From NCBI RefSeq assembly GCF_000959525.1, contig NZ_CP009832.1, forward strand, positions 2,852,001-2,916,000: DNA of 64,000 nt, written 5' to 3'. The notes beneath the pieces are model-generated. The model ran no database searches. It had not been told where the DNA came from and was given only the letters and a program-made list of their open reading frames with translations. The DNA is from Burkholderia multivorans ATCC BAA-247. Lineage in GTDB: Bacteria; Pseudomonadota; Gammaproteobacteria; Burkholderiales; Burkholderiaceae. Positions 8,632 through 17,902 of the stretch are shown here, in pieces. The translations under genes were made by a program, and so were the position numbers. The number at the start of each line of letters is the position of its first letter. Position 1 is the first letter of the stretch.

Positions 8632-9156
8632 TCAGACGTGCGAATGCCTGCCGCCGTGCGCCGGCCCCGCGCGCCGCTCGACTTCGCGCCGCACGTCGTC
8701 GCGCCACCCCGCGAAAAAGGCGAGTTCGGCGACGACGAACAGCGGCCCGATCGCCAGGCCGATCAGATCGTCGACGAATGCGGGCTTGCGCCCTTCGAAC
8801 CAGTGGCCGACGAACTGCACGATCCAGCCGATCACGAACGCACCGACGCCGATCGCGAGCCACTGCGCCGTGGGCAGCCGCGCGACCGTCTGCGCGGCCC
8901 ACAGTCCGAGCGCCAGCAACGCGGCCATCGCGATCCCGAAGCGCAGGTCGAGCCGCACGTAGAACACCGCGATCGCCACCGCGAGCAGCAGCGCCGGCGA
9001 CAGCGCGACGCCGGCCGCGACCGCGAGCGCCGGCCGCGACAGCAGCACCTCGACCGCGAACACGATCAGCGGAATGCCGACCAGATGCGTCGCGATATTG
9101 CGCGCATCGCGATGGTAGGCCGCGTATTGCGACAGATGGTCTTCGAGCGTCTTCAT
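8632..9156 (-). CDS. Mpo1-like (DUF962) membrane protein
   Basis: 174 residues with four hydrophobic segments. Members of this family include yeast Mpo1, an iron-dependent 2-hydroxy fatty acid dioxygenase. The conserved histidine regions are seen: YAAYHRDARNIATHLVGIP near the N-terminus and GWIVQFVGHWFEGRKPA in the second half. The start at 9156 has AGGAG nine bases upstream. It is divergent from the Crp/Fnr regulator at 9237 (80-bp spacer). An alpha-oxidation role for long-chain 2-hydroxy acids is inferred from the family. Confidence 0.85.
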   Translation of the reverse strand: MKTLEDHLSQYAAYHRDARNIATHLVGIPLIVFAVEVLLSRPALAVAAGVALSPALLLAVAIAVFYVRLDLRFGIAMAALLALGLWAAQTVARLPTAQWLAIGVGAFVIGWIVQFVGHWFEGRKPAFVDDLIGLAIGPLFVVAELAFFAGWRDDVRREVERRAGPAHGGRHSHV

Positions 9157-9236
9157 CGCGTCTCCTGAAACGGTCGTTGGCGCTATGATGCCCGTCACGC
9201 CTGCGTCCCTCTGTCAGCTACCCGACATCGCGCCCC

Positions 9237-9944
9237 ATGCCTGCCTCGCTCGCCCCGTACCTGCCGCAGCTCGACGCGCACCCGTGGTTCGCCGCGCTGC
9301 CGCCGGCGCTGCGCGCGCAACTGCTCGCCGCCGCCGAACTGCGCCGCCTGCCGGCCGGACACGCGCTGTTCCGGCGCGGCGATCCGCCGTGCGGGCTGTA
9401 CGCGGTGCTGGACGGCTCGCTGACGATCGGCGCGGTGGACGCGCACGGCAAGGAAGCGCTGCTGACGGTGGCGGATCCCGTCACGTGGTTCGGCGAAATC
9501 GCGCTGTTCGACGGGCAGCCGCGCACGCACGACGCGGTCGCGCTCGACGACGCGCTGCTGCTGCACGTGCCGCAGCCCGCGCTGCTCGCGATGCTCGACG
9601 CGACGCCGCAATACTGGCGGCAGTTCGCGCTGCTGATGGCGCAGAAGCTGCGCCTGAGCTTCCTGACCGTCGAATCGATGAGCGTGATGTCGGCCGCGCA
9701 GCGTCTCGCCGCGCGTCTGCTGATGATCGCCGACGGCTACGGCGGGATCAGCGCGGGCCGCACGCGCGTGCGGCTGTCGCAGGAGAAGCTCGCGGCGATG
9801 CTGTCGCTGACGCGCCAGACGACCAATCAGCTGCTGAATGCACTGCAGGCGGACGGCGTCGTGCGACTGCATGTCGGCGAGATCGAAATCGTCGACGTCG
9901 ACGCGCTGCGCCGCGCGAGCGGGCTGCATGACGGGCCGCGCTGA
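9237..9944 (+). CDS. Crp/Fnr-family transcriptional regulator
   Basis: 235 residues. A cyclic-nucleotide-binding beta-barrel (about 15-130; AGHALFRRGDPPCGLYAVLDG, then WFGEIALFDGQPRTHDAVA) is followed by a dimerisation helix. A Crp-type winged helix lies at about 150-225, with recognition region LSQEKLAAMLSLTRQTTNQL. There is no N-terminal cysteine cluster, so it is not an oxygen-sensing FNR. The GEIALFDGQPRTHDA segment lacks an obvious canonical cAMP-binding RS pair, so the ligand is uncertain. It lies 98 bp upstream of the co-directional chromate transporter and may regulate it. Confidence 0.9.
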   Translation: MPASLAPYLPQLDAHPWFAALPPALRAQLLAAAELRRLPAGHALFRRGDPPCGLYAVLDGSLTIGAVDAHGKEALLTVADPVTWFGEIALFDGQPRTHDAVALDDALLLHVPQPALLAMLDATPQYWRQFALLMAQKLRLSFLTVESMSVMSAAQRLAARLLMIADGYGGISAGRTRVRLSQEKLAAMLSLTRQTTNQLLNALQADGVVRLHVGEIEIVDVDALRRASGLHDGPR

Positions 9945-10042
9945 GCGCGCCGCCGCCCCGCCGCGCGCGCATTGCGCTATCGTGGCGGCTCGTCCGATCG
10001 GCCGATCGCCGCTCGTGTCCCATTCGTCTACGTGAACCGCCA

Positions 10043-11266
10043 GTGCGCCCCGCCTTGAACCCGTCGACGCTGTCCGCCTCCGGCCGACGCCCTTGGCCCG
10101 TGTTCGTCGCATTCCTGCGGCTCGGGCTCACGTCGTTCGGCGGTCCCGTCGCGCATCTCGGCTATTTCCGCGACGAATTCGTCACGCGGCGCGGCTGGCT
10201 GACCGAGCGCGCCTATGCGGATCTCGTCGGCCTGTGCCAGTTCCTGCCGGGCCCGGCGAGCAGCCAGGTCGGGATGGCGATCGGGCTGTCGCGCGCCGGC
10301 TATGCGGGGATGTGCGCCGCCTGGCTCGGCTTCACGCTGCCGTCGGCCGTGCTGATGATGCTGGCGGCGCTCGGCATGCACGCGGGCGGCGCGCCGCTCG
10401 GCGCGGGCGCGCTGCACGGGCTGCGGATCGTGTCGGTCGCGGTGATCGCGCAGGCGGTATGGGGCATGGCGCGCACGCTGTGCGCCGATGCGCGGCGCGC
10501 GACGCTGATGGCCGCGGCCGCGTGCGTCGCGCTGCTCGCGCCGGCCGCATGGACGCAGATCGCCGTGATCGCGGCGGCCGGTGCGGCGGGCGTCGTGCTG
10601 CTGCCGCAAGCGGCGCGCGATGCGCACGATCCGCTGCCGCTGCACGTGTCGCCGCGCGCCGGCGTGCTGTGGCTCGCGTCGTTTGCGGCGCTCGTCGTCG
10701 CGCTGCCGCTCGCCGCCCGCGCCTTGCATGCCGACAGCCTCGCGATCGTCGACGCCTTCTTCCGCACGGGCGCGCTCGTGTTCGGCGGCGGTCACGTGGT
10801 GCTGCCGCTGCTCCAGGCCGCCGTCGTCGCGCCGGGCTGGGTCGACGATTCGACCTTCCTCGCCGGCTACGGCGTCGCACAGGCGGTGCCCGGGCCGCTG
10901 TTCACGTTTTCGGCATTCCTCGGCGCGTCGCTGCGCATCGAGCCGAACGGCTGGCTCGGCGGCATGATCGCGCTCGTGTCGATCTTCGCGCCGTCGTTCC
11001 TGCTCGTGGCCGGCACCGCGCCGTTCTGGGCGCGCATGCGGCGCAACGCACGGATGCAGGCCGCGCTCGCGGGCGTCAACGCGGCCGTGGTCGGGCTGCT
11101 GCTCGCCGCGCTCTATCACCCGGTCTGGACCGACACGATCGTGTCGCCGCGCGACTTCGGCGCCGCGCTCGTCGCGTTCGTCGCGCTGACGTTCTGGCGC
11201 GTGCCGCCGTGGGCCGTCGTGATCGCGAGCGCGGCGCTCGGCTGGCTGGCGACGACGCTCGCGTGA
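10043..11266 (+). CDS. chrA: Chromate transporter ChrA (CHR family, long-chain)
   Basis: 407 residues, GTG start, about ten to twelve hydrophobic segments. Two homologous CHR domains are present. The first begins FLRLGLTSFGGPVAHLGYF with CQFLPGPASSQVG downstream; the second begins FFRTGALVFGGGHVVLPLL with AQAVPGPLFTFSAFLG. These FGGP/FGGGH and PGP motifs define the ChrA family, which exports chromate from the cytoplasm using the proton gradient. It is separated from the Crp/Fnr gene by 98 bp, and a shared terminator with sodB follows. Confidence 0.92.
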   Translation: MRPALNPSTLSASGRRPWPVFVAFLRLGLTSFGGPVAHLGYFRDEFVTRRGWLTERAYADLVGLCQFLPGPASSQVGMAIGLSRAGYAGMCAAWLGFTLPSAVLMMLAALGMHAGGAPLGAGALHGLRIVSVAVIAQAVWGMARTLCADARRATLMAAAACVALLAPAAWTQIAVIAAAGAAGVVLLPQAARDAHDPLPLHVSPRAGVLWLASFAALVVALPLAARALHADSLAIVDAFFRTGALVFGGGHVVLPLLQAAVVAPGWVDDSTFLAGYGVAQAVPGPLFTFSAFLGASLRIEPNGWLGGMIALVSIFAPSFLLVAGTAPFWARMRRNARMQAALAGVNAAVVGLLLAALYHPVWTDTIVSPRDFGAALVAFVALTFWRVPPWAVVIASAALGWLATTLA

Positions 11267-11294
11267 GGCGAACGCGAACGCGGCGCCCGAAAAG

Positions 11295-11323
11295 AAAAAA
11301 GCCCTCGAAACCGAGGGCTTTTC
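11295..11323. terminator. Bidirectional terminator between chrA and sodB
   Basis: Hairpin GCCCTCG-aaac-CGAGGGC flanked by an A-rich tract on the left and TTTT on the right, so it can stop transcription from both convergent genes. Confidence 0.9.
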
Positions 11324-11362
11324 GTCGACGTCGCGCGCCGCACGGCGCGGCGACGCAGGGAC

Positions 11363-11941
11363 TTACGCGAAGTTCTTCGCGGCGAAGTCCCAGTTCGCGA
11401 TGTTCCAGAACGCTTCGACGAACTTCGGACGTGCGTTGCGGTAGTCGATGTAGTACGCGTGCTCCCACACGTCGATCGTCAGCAGCGGCTTGTCGGCCGT
11501 CGTCAGCGGCGTGGCGGCGTTGCTCGTCGACACGATGTCGAGCGAACCGTCGGCCTTCTTCACGAGCCATGCCCAGCCCGAGCCGAACGTGCCGACTGCG
11601 GCCTTCGTGAACGCTTCCTTGAACGCGTCGAACGAACCCCACTTCGCGTTGATCGCGTCGCCGAGCGCGCCCGACGGTGCGCCGCCGCCGTTCGGCGACA
11701 GGCTGTTCCAGAAGAACGTGTGGTTCCAGACTTGCGCGGCGTTGTTGAAGATGCCGCCCGACGACTTCTTCACGATCTCTTCCAGCGGCATGTTCTCGAA
11801 CTCGGTGCCGGGAATCAGGTTGTTCAGGTTCGTCACATAAGCCTGGTGATGCTTGCCGTAGTGGTACTCGATCGTCTCTTTCGAGATGGTCGGCGCGAGT
11901 GCGTCTTCAGCGTACGGGAGCGGCGGGAGCGTATGAGCCAT
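11363..11941 (-). CDS. sodB: Superoxide dismutase [Fe]
   Basis: 192-residue cytosolic enzyme that dismutates superoxide to oxygen and peroxide. Metal ligands are His27 (EYHYGKHH), His74 (VWNHTFFW), Asp157 and His161 (DVWEHAYY). Gln70 before the second histidine (AAQVWNH) marks an iron rather than manganese enzyme. The ATG at 11941 follows GAAGGA; further in-frame upstream sequence lacks family similarity. It has its own promoter (11998-12026) and shares a terminator with chrA. In many proteobacteria sodB responds to iron; no clear Fur site is seen at its promoter. Confidence 0.97.
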   Translation of the reverse strand: MAHTLPPLPYAEDALAPTISKETIEYHYGKHHQAYVTNLNNLIPGTEFENMPLEEIVKKSSGGIFNNAAQVWNHTFFWNSLSPNGGGAPSGALGDAINAKWGSFDAFKEAFTKAAVGTFGSGWAWLVKKADGSLDIVSTSNAATPLTTADKPLLTIDVWEHAYYIDYRNARPKFVEAFWNIANWDFAAKNFA

Positions 11942-11997
11942 GGCGATTCCTTCGTTGAGTATGTAGGGAGGCTGTGTTGAATGCTGCCGAGCGTCCG

Positions 11998-12026
11998 ATT
12001 GTAGGCGAGGACGAATAACCCCGCAA
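11998..12026 (-). promoter_or_regulatory. sodB promoter
   Basis: On the minus strand TTGCGG (12021-12026) and TACAAT (11998-12003) are exactly 17 bp apart, giving a predicted leader of about 50 nt to the sodB ATG. The GC-rich rest of the spacer (12040-12173), between here and the end of xseA, shows nothing further. Confidence 0.7.
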
Positions 12027-12173
12027 ACTCGTGGGCCATTTATCCGCGGTATGCGGAAAAGCGGCGTTCGCGCAACGGGCGGCACGCGGGCGAGACGCGC
12101 AGCGCGCGTGCCCGCGCCGCCGGCGTCCGCGCGGCGCGTTCGACGGCGCTCGCGCGTCGGCTCGCAGGTCAGG

Positions 12174-13556
12174 TCAGATCGTATCGGTCAGCCGCGGCTG
12201 CACGTCGGCCAGCGACACGTCGGCCGAGCCTTCGGCGAGATGCACGGTCAGCCGGCGCTGCGGTTTCAGCGCGCTCGGCGCGCGCACCGCGCGGCCCGTC
12301 TGCGCATCGATCAGCGCCGCGTAACCGCGCTCGAGCGTGCGCTGCGGGCTCAGCACCTCGAGCCGTGCCGCGCATGCGGCGACGCGCGCGGTATCGCGCT
12401 CGTGACGGCGCTGCAGCGCAACCGCGAGACGCTGCGACAGCCCGGCGAGCACGTGGCGCGCATGCGCCGGATCGGGCCGCGCGCGCTGCCAGCGCAACTG
12501 CGCGAGCGCAAACCGTGCGCGTGCGTCGCGCACCGGGCGCGCGGCCGCGGTCGCGAGCCGCACCGCGAGCTGGCCGACGTGCGCGCGCTGCCGCTGCAGC
12601 CGTTCGGCCGGGCTCACGAGCCGGCGCGCGAGCCAGTCGAGCTGCTGCGCGCGCTGCTCGAGCCCGCGCGCCAGTGCGCGGGCAAGCGCCCGTTCGCGCT
12701 CGGCCAGTTCGCGCAGCAGCAGCGCGCGCTGCGGGCTCGCGAGCTCGGCCGCGCCGGTCGGCGTCGGCGCGCGCACGTCGGCCGCGAAATCGGCGATCGT
12801 GAAATCGGTTTCGTGCCCGACGCCGCAGACGACCGGCAGTTCACTCGCCGCAATCGCGCGCGCGAGCGCTTCGTCGTTGAACGACCACAGATCTTCGATC
12901 GAGCCGCCGCCGCGACAGACGAGCAGCACGTCGACCTCGCGCCGCGCGTTCGCCGTTTGCACGGCCGCGACGAGCTTCTCCGCCGCGCCGGCGCCCTGCA
13001 CGGGCGCCGGATACACGATCACGGGGACATGCGGCGCGCGACGCGCGAGCGTGGTCAGCACGTCGCGCAGCGCGGCGGCCTGCAGCGACGTGACGATGCC
13101 GATCGCGCGCGGGTGCGCGGGCAGCGGCCGCTTGCGCTCGGGCGCGAACAGCCCTTCGGCCTCGAGCTGCGCCTTCAGCCGCAGAAACGCCTCGTAGAGC
13201 CGTCCCTGTCCGGTGCGCCGCACGGCCTCGACATTCAGCTGCACCTCGCCGCGCGGCTCGTACATCGTGACGACCGCGCGCACTTCGATGCGGTCGCCTT
13301 CGCGCGGCATGAACTCCGCGTATTGCGCGCGGCCGCGGAACATCACGCAGCGCATCTGCGCCTGCTGATCCTTGATCGAGAAATACCAGTGGCCGCTCGC
13401 CGCGCGCGTGAAGTTCGATACTTCGCCCGAGATCCACAGCAGCGGGAACGAGCGTTCGAGCGTCGTCGAAATCGCGCGGTTCAGCGCCGAAACGGGAATC
13501 ACTTCGTCGCCGCCGCGCGTCGCGCCGGGTGCGGCAAAAGGAGAGTCGGAGAGCAT
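12174..13556 (-). CDS. xseA: Exodeoxyribonuclease VII large subunit
   Basis: 460 residues. With XseB it degrades single-stranded DNA from both ends into acid-soluble oligonucleotides. An N-terminal OB-fold (about 15-115: [31 protein letters not shown]) is followed by the catalytic domain with [17 protein letters not shown] long arginine/alanine-rich coiled-coil region lies at about 270-400 and a C-terminal segment (RGYALI-type, here [10 protein letters not shown]) is recognisable. The start at 13556 is used because upstream in-frame codons lack similarity. xseB is not in this window. It heads away from the regulatory-looking spacer at 13557-14005. Confidence 0.96.
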   Translation of the reverse strand: MLSDSPFAAPGATRGGDEVIPVSALNRAISTTLERSFPLLWISGEVSNFTRAASGHWYFSIKDQQAQMRCVMFRGRAQYAEFMPREGDRIEVRAVVTMYEPRGEVQLNVEAVRRTGQGRLYEAFLRLKAQLEAEGLFAPERKRPLPAHPRAIGIVTSLQAAALRDVLTTLARRAPHVPVIVYPAPVQGAGAAEKLVAAVQTANARREVDVLLVCRGGGSIEDLWSFNDEALARAIAASELPVVCGVGHETDFTIADFAADVRAPTPTGAAELASPQRALLLRELAERERALARALARGLEQRAQQLDWLARRLVSPAERLQRQRAHVGQLAVRLATAAARPVRDARARFALAQLRWQRARPDPAHARHVLAGLSQRLAVALQRRHERDTARVAACAARLEVLSPQRTLERGYAALIDAQTGRAVRAPSALKPQRRLTVHLAEGSADVSLADVQPRLTDTI

Positions 13557-13713
13557 GGAAGGTCGATTGAATGCTGGCGGCGACACGATAGTCCGACATC
13601 CGCGCGGCGTCCAGCGTCATGCCGCGCCGCTGCCATGCACCGAAGTGTCCACACTCTGGCAAGCGCCGGCGAAAACCGCTGAAAAATCGCGCAAAAAGCC
13701 TGACTATTTGGTT

Positions 13714-13726
13714 TAACTCATTGATT
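13714..13726 (-). promoter_or_regulatory. Perfect IHF consensus match
   Basis: The minus strand reads AATCAATGAGTTA, which fits WATCAANNNNTTR at every defined position. It lies in an unusually AT-rich block (about 13690-13760) of an otherwise GC-rich window. Confidence 0.45.
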
Positions 13727-13747
13727 TATAGCTCTTTTTAAACCTTT

Positions 13748-13766
13748 CGAAATGATTCTCATCCGA
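13748..13766. promoter_or_regulatory. Fur-box-like sequence
   Basis: The 19-bp stretch around AATGATTCTCAT matches the central 12 bases of the classical Fur box (GATAATGATTCTCATTATC); the outer bases do not match. No iron-related gene is adjacent. Confidence 0.3.
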
Positions 13767-13770
13767 TTCG

Positions 13771-13789
13771 AGGCCCGTCCGGCGGGCCT
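13771..13789 (+). terminator. Hairpin, possible weak terminator
   Basis: AGGCCCG-tccgg-CGGGCCT followed by TT. The short T-run makes termination uncertain. A plus-strand transcript ending here would have to start inside the 13557-13770 spacer, since no plus-strand gene precedes it. Confidence 0.35.
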
Positions 13790-13810
13790 TTGCGGCCAAT
13801 GGCAGGCAAG

Positions 13811-13831
13811 TTTTTCACAGAGTTATCCACA
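13811..13831 (+). other. DnaA box pair
   Basis: TTATCCACA (13823-13831) is a perfect consensus DnaA box. TTTTTCACA (13811-13819) is a 7-of-9 match 12 bp upstream in the same orientation. A further weak match, GTGTCCACA, is at 13645-13653. Together with the IHF match and AT-rich block this resembles a DnaA-binding locus, though one strong box is not enough to call an origin. Confidence 0.45.
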
Positions 13832-13955
13832 AGCTCGCGCGTTCCGTCCCCGTCTCGCGCTGCGTCGGCCCGCGCTTGCGGCGAGCGCGGCCGGCGCGCT
13901 AGAGTGCCGCCTTCCGAACCCCTTGCGGCACGCGCCGCCCAACGGAGAATCCGCC

Positions 13956-14009
13956 TTGACGAACCCGTCCCACGCTGCGGCGCCTGCGATGCCGCGTCCG
14001 GCCCGATGA
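13956..14009 (+). CDS. Candidate 17-residue leader peptide coupled to lpxK
   Basis: A TTG codon at 13956 lies 8-9 bases after a clear GGAG ribosome binding site and opens a 17-codon reading frame. Its TGA overlaps the lpxK ATG (ATGA at 14006-14009). lpxK itself has no visible ribosome binding site, so translation of this short frame could deliver ribosomes to lpxK. The peptide is Ala/Pro-rich and resembles nothing known to me. The candidate promoter upstream is TTGCGG (about 13877) with CTAGAG 17 bp later. Confidence 0.4.
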   Translation: MTNPSHAAAPAMPRPAR

Positions 14010-15034
14010 GCGCGGCCGACGGCCTGCTCGCGCGGCTCGAAACGCGCCTGACGCGCGAATGGCAGCGCCGCGGCGCGTTCGCGTGGGCGCTCACGCCGTT
14101 CGCGTGCGCCTTCGGCCTCTGCGCGGCGCTGCGGCGCACGGCGTACGCGCGCGGCTGGAAACAGGCGGTCGACGTCGGCGTGCCGGTCGTCGTGGTCGGC
14201 AACGTGACGGTCGGCGGCACCGGCAAGACGCCCACCGTGATCGCGCTCGTCGATGCGCTGCGCGCGGCCGGCTTCACGCCGGGCGTCGTGTCGCGCGGCT
14301 ACGGCGCGAACGTGAAAACGCCGACCGCCGTCACGCCCGCCTCGCGTGCCGGCACGGCCGGCGACGAGCCGCTGCTGATCGCGCGCCGCACCGGCGCACC
14401 GGTGTGGGTGTGCCCGGACCGCGTCGCGGCCGCGCAGGCGCTGCGTGCCGCGCACCCGGACGTCGACGTGATCGTCAGCGACGACGGCCTGCAGCACTAC
14501 CGCCTCGCGCGCACGGTCGAGCTCGTCGTGTTCGACCACCGGCTCGGCGGCAACGGCTTTCTGCTGCCGGCCGGGCCGCTGCGCGAGCCGCTGTCGCGGC
14601 ACCGCGATGCGACGCTCGTGAACGACCCGTACAGCGGCGCGCTGCCGCCGTGGCCCGACACCTATTCGCTCGCGCTGACGCCGGGCGCCGCATGGCATCT
14701 CGACCAGCCGACGCTGCGCCGCCCGCTGTCGCAGTTCGCGGACGAGCGCGTGCTCGCGGCGGCCGGGATCGGCGCGCCGGAGCGCTTCTTCGCGACGCTG
14801 CGGGCGGCCGGCCTCGCGCCGGCGACGCGCGCGCTGCCCGACCATTACGCGTTCGCGGACAACCCGTTCGTCGACGACGCCGTCGACGCGATCCTGATCA
14901 CCGAGAAGGATGCAGTAAAATTGGGCGCTTCCTGGCGCGACGCTCGGCTGTGGGTCGTCCCCGTCGAAGCCGCGCTCGATCCCCGCCTCATTGCCCTCGT
15001 TGTGGAGAAACTCCGTGGACGCTCGCCTGCTTGA
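14006..15034 (+). CDS. lpxK: Tetraacyldisaccharide 4'-kinase
   Basis: 342 residues. Phosphorylates the 4' position of the lipid A disaccharide precursor at the inner membrane, the sixth step of the Raetz pathway. A membrane-associated N-terminal helix ([17 protein letters not shown]) precedes the unusual Walker A motif [20 protein letters not shown] and a VSRGYG segment. [12 protein letters not shown] and [11 protein letters not shown] lie downstream. The ATG at 14006 overlaps the stop of a short upstream frame. lpxK-trm112-kdsB-adk are co-directional, combining lipid A, KDO and nucleotide functions as in other Burkholderia. Confidence 0.97.
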   Translation: MSAADGLLARLETRLTREWQRRGAFAWALTPFACAFGLCAALRRTAYARGWKQAVDVGVPVVVVGNVTVGGTGKTPTVIALVDALRAAGFTPGVVSRGYGANVKTPTAVTPASRAGTAGDEPLLIARRTGAPVWVCPDRVAAAQALRAAHPDVDVIVSDDGLQHYRLARTVELVVFDHRLGGNGFLLPAGPLREPLSRHRDATLVNDPYSGALPPWPDTYSLALTPGAAWHLDQPTLRRPLSQFADERVLAAAGIGAPERFFATLRAAGLAPATRALPDHYAFADNPFVDDAVDAILITEKDAVKLGASWRDARLWVVPVEAALDPRLIALVVEKLRGRSPA

Positions 15035-15209
15035 AATTCTTGTGTGCCCTATCTGCAAAGGCCCGCTCCACTATGACCGCGCCGCGCAGGAACTGATCTG
15101 CAACGCGGACAAGCTCGCCTATCCGGTTCGCGACGGCATCCCGGTGATGCTCGTCGACGAAGCGCGGCAGACCGTCGAAGGCACGCCGGTCGATCCGTCC
15201 GGCCGCTGA
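15015..15209 (+). CDS. Trm112-family protein (YcaR-like)
   Basis: 64 residues from the GTG at 15015, preceded by GGAG. It matches Yca[18 protein letters not shown], then [21 protein letters not shown]. The CPIC pair and later Cys recall the zinc-ribbon of eukaryotic Trm112, a methyltransferase activator; the bacterial role is not established. Its start overlaps the end of lpxK by 20 bases, indicating translational coupling. The gene is short and lies between lpxK and kdsB as in E. coli. Confidence 0.92.
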   Translation: MDARLLEILVCPICKGPLHYDRAAQELICNADKLAYPVRDGIPVMLVDEARQTVEGTPVDPSGR

Positions 15210-15262
15210 GCGCCGCGTCGCCCCACGCGGCCGCGCGCCGCATCCCGGCCGCCGCGGCCGCC

Positions 15263-15293
15263 GGGCGCCCCGCCGTCGCGACGGCGGCGCCCG
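15263..15293. other. Very stable GC hairpin in the trm112-kdsB spacer
   Basis: GGGCG...CCGCCGTCG pairs with CGACGGCGG...CGCCC around a tight loop. There is no T-tract, so it is not a standard terminator; it may slow transcription or protect the kdsB end of the mRNA. Confidence 0.4.
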
Positions 15294-15322
15294 TCCCGAC
15301 CTCCTCTCACCGCCCGATTCCG

Positions 15323-16114
15323 ATGACTCATCCGCAACCCTTCATCGCCGTCATCCCTGCCCGGCTCGCGTCGACGCGCCTGCCGAACAAGCCGCTCGCC
15401 GATCTCGGCGGCAAGCCGATGGTCGTGCGCGTGGCCGAGCGCGCGCGCGAAGCGGGCGCGCAGCAGGTGCTCGTCGCGTCCGACGCGCAGAGCGTGCTCG
15501 ACGCGGCGCGCGAACACGGCTTCGACGCGGTGCTCACGCGCGCCGATCATCCGTCCGGCACCGACCGGCTCGCGGAAGTCGCGGCCGCGTGCGGCTGGCA
15601 CGACGACACGGTGGTCGTCAACGTGCAGGGCGACGAGCCGCTGATCGATCCCGCGCTGGTGCGCGACGTTGCGTCGCATCTCGCCGCGCATCCGGCCTGC
15701 GCGATCGCGACTGCCGCGCACCCGATTCACGACGCGGCCGACGTGTTCAACCCCAACATCGTGAAGGTCGCGCTCGACGCGCAAAGCGTTGCGCTCTACT
15801 TCTCGCGCGCGCCGATTCCATGGAGCCGCGACGCCTATCAGCCGCACTGGCCCGACGTCGCCGCGATGCCGGCCCCGGCCGCGCCCGTCTATCGGCACAT
15901 CGGCCTGTACGCCTACCGCGCGCGTTTCCTGCGCACCTATCCGTCGCTCGCGCAGGCGCCGATCGAGCAGGCCGAGCAGCTCGAACAGCTGCGCGCGCTG
16001 TGGCACGGCGAACGCATCGCGGTGCTCGTCACCGAGCGCGCGCCCGCGGCCGGCGTCGATACGCCGGCCGACCTCGCGCGGGTGCAGGCCCTTTTTCGGC
16101 CGGATTCAAAATAA
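15323..16114 (+). CDS. kdsB: 3-deoxy-manno-octulosonate cytidylyltransferase
   Basis: 263 residues. Activates KDO with CTP to CMP-KDO for lipopolysaccharide inner core synthesis. The nucleotide-binding start [28 protein letters not shown] and the segments [19 protein letters not shown] and RAPIPWSRD are diagnostic. [10 protein letters not shown]-like sequence ([14 protein letters not shown]) is near residue 195. It is part of the lpxK-trm112-kdsB-adk series. Downstream, CATAAT at 16122-16127 could be the -10 box of a separate adk promoter. Confidence 0.97.
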   Translation: MTHPQPFIAVIPARLASTRLPNKPLADLGGKPMVVRVAERAREAGAQQVLVASDAQSVLDAAREHGFDAVLTRADHPSGTDRLAEVAAACGWHDDTVVVNVQGDEPLIDPALVRDVASHLAAHPACAIATAAHPIHDAADVFNPNIVKVALDAQSVALYFSRAPIPWSRDAYQPHWPDVAAMPAPAAPVYRHIGLYAYRARFLRTYPSLAQAPIEQAEQLEQLRALWHGERIAVLVTERAPAAGVDTPADLARVQALFRPDSK

Positions 16115-16126
16115 CCCATGGCATAA

Positions 16127-16984
<858 letters not shown>

Positions 16985-17009
16985 TCGCGCGCATACGTTG
17001 CGCCACGCA

Positions 17010-17035
17010 AGCCGCCCTTCCGGGCGGCTTTTTTT
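17010..17035 (+). terminator. adk terminator
   Basis: GCCGCCC-tt-CCGGGCGGC hairpin followed by seven Ts, 25 bases after the adk stop. The convergent sirB1-like gene ends 17 bp further on. Confidence 0.92.
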
Positions 17036-17051
17036 GCGCGTTTGTGCCGCG

Positions 17052-17894
17052 TCAGTCTTCGGCGTCGCGCTGCATCCGCTGCCGCAACTCGCTGACCTGC
17101 GACTCGACGACGGTCGCGTCTTCGGCGTCCGGCCGCTCGCCGAGATACTGTTCGAGATCCTCGAGCGCGGGGCGCAGATAGTCGAGCCGCGCATACGCGA
17201 AGCCGCGATCGCGCACCTCGTCGACATGATCGGGCAGCAGGATCACGAGCCGCTGCTGGACCGCGAGCAGCCGCTGCCAGCGTTCCGTCTGCAGATAGAT
17301 CGTCTTCAGGTTGCGCAGCATCCGCGCGATGATCTCGCGGCTCGTCGCCGGCTGCAGCAGCGCGCGCAACGCGCTGTCGACGGCGCCCGCCGCACGCGCG
17401 ACGTACGGCTCGAGCATCTCGACCATCTCGGCTTCCGACAGCGAATGGCCGTTGGTCGGATCGATGATGAGGTCGCCGTCCGGCAGCGTCACGCGCAGCA
17501 GGAAATGACCGGGAAACGACACGCCGCGCGCCGGCACGCCGATCTGCTCGGCCAGTTCCAGATACAGCACCGACAGCGAGATCGGAATCCCGCGCCGCCG
17601 CTTCAGCACCGCGTTCAGGTGGCTGTTATCGGGGTCGTAGTAGTCGTTGTGATTGCACGCGAAGCCGAGTTCGCGAAAGAAGAAGTCGTTCAGCGCGACG
17701 ACGCGGTGCTTCAGATCCGCATCGTCGGCGAGCCGGCGCCGCAGCCGCGCGGCGAGCATGTCGATCTCGGCGAGCGTGCCCTGCAGATCGAGGTCGGGGT
17801 ACGCGTCCTGCGCCAGCGACAGCGCGGCTTCCGTGACGGGCAGGCTCTCGTCGTCCGCCACGAGCGTGCTGAAGTAGTCGAGGACGCGGGTCAT
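17052..17894 (-). CDS. SirB1-family transglutaminase-like/TPR protein
   Basis: 280 residues. The N-terminal two thirds carry the transglutaminase-like SirB1 core: FFRELGFACNHNDYYDPDNSHLNAVLKRRRGIP, then VSFPGHFLLRV and DPTNG. The C-terminal third looks like TPR helices (LAVQQRLVILLPDHVDEVRDRG). E. coli SirB1 lies near prmC/hemK and is linked to peptidase-like activity of unknown target. Here it follows murJ with an 8-bp gap, so the two are probably one transcript. The function is unproven. Confidence 0.88.
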   Translation of the reverse strand: MTRVLDYFSTLVADDESLPVTEAALSLAQDAYPDLDLQGTLAEIDMLAARLRRRLADDADLKHRVVALNDFFFRELGFACNHNDYYDPDNSHLNAVLKRRRGIPISLSVLYLELAEQIGVPARGVSFPGHFLLRVTLPDGDLIIDPTNGHSLSEAEMVEMLEPYVARAAGAVDSALRALLQPATSREIIARMLRNLKTIYLQTERWQRLLAVQQRLVILLPDHVDEVRDRGFAYARLDYLRPALEDLEQYLGERPDAEDATVVESQVSELRQRMQRDAED

Positions 17895-17902
17895 AGCGGT
17901 CG

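Noticed and set aside
13752-14009. 85-codon plus-strand frame as a gene
   Set aside because: It begins inside the Fur-like site, lacks a ribosome binding site at its start and crosses a hairpin. Only its last 17 codons (TTG start) have translational signals.
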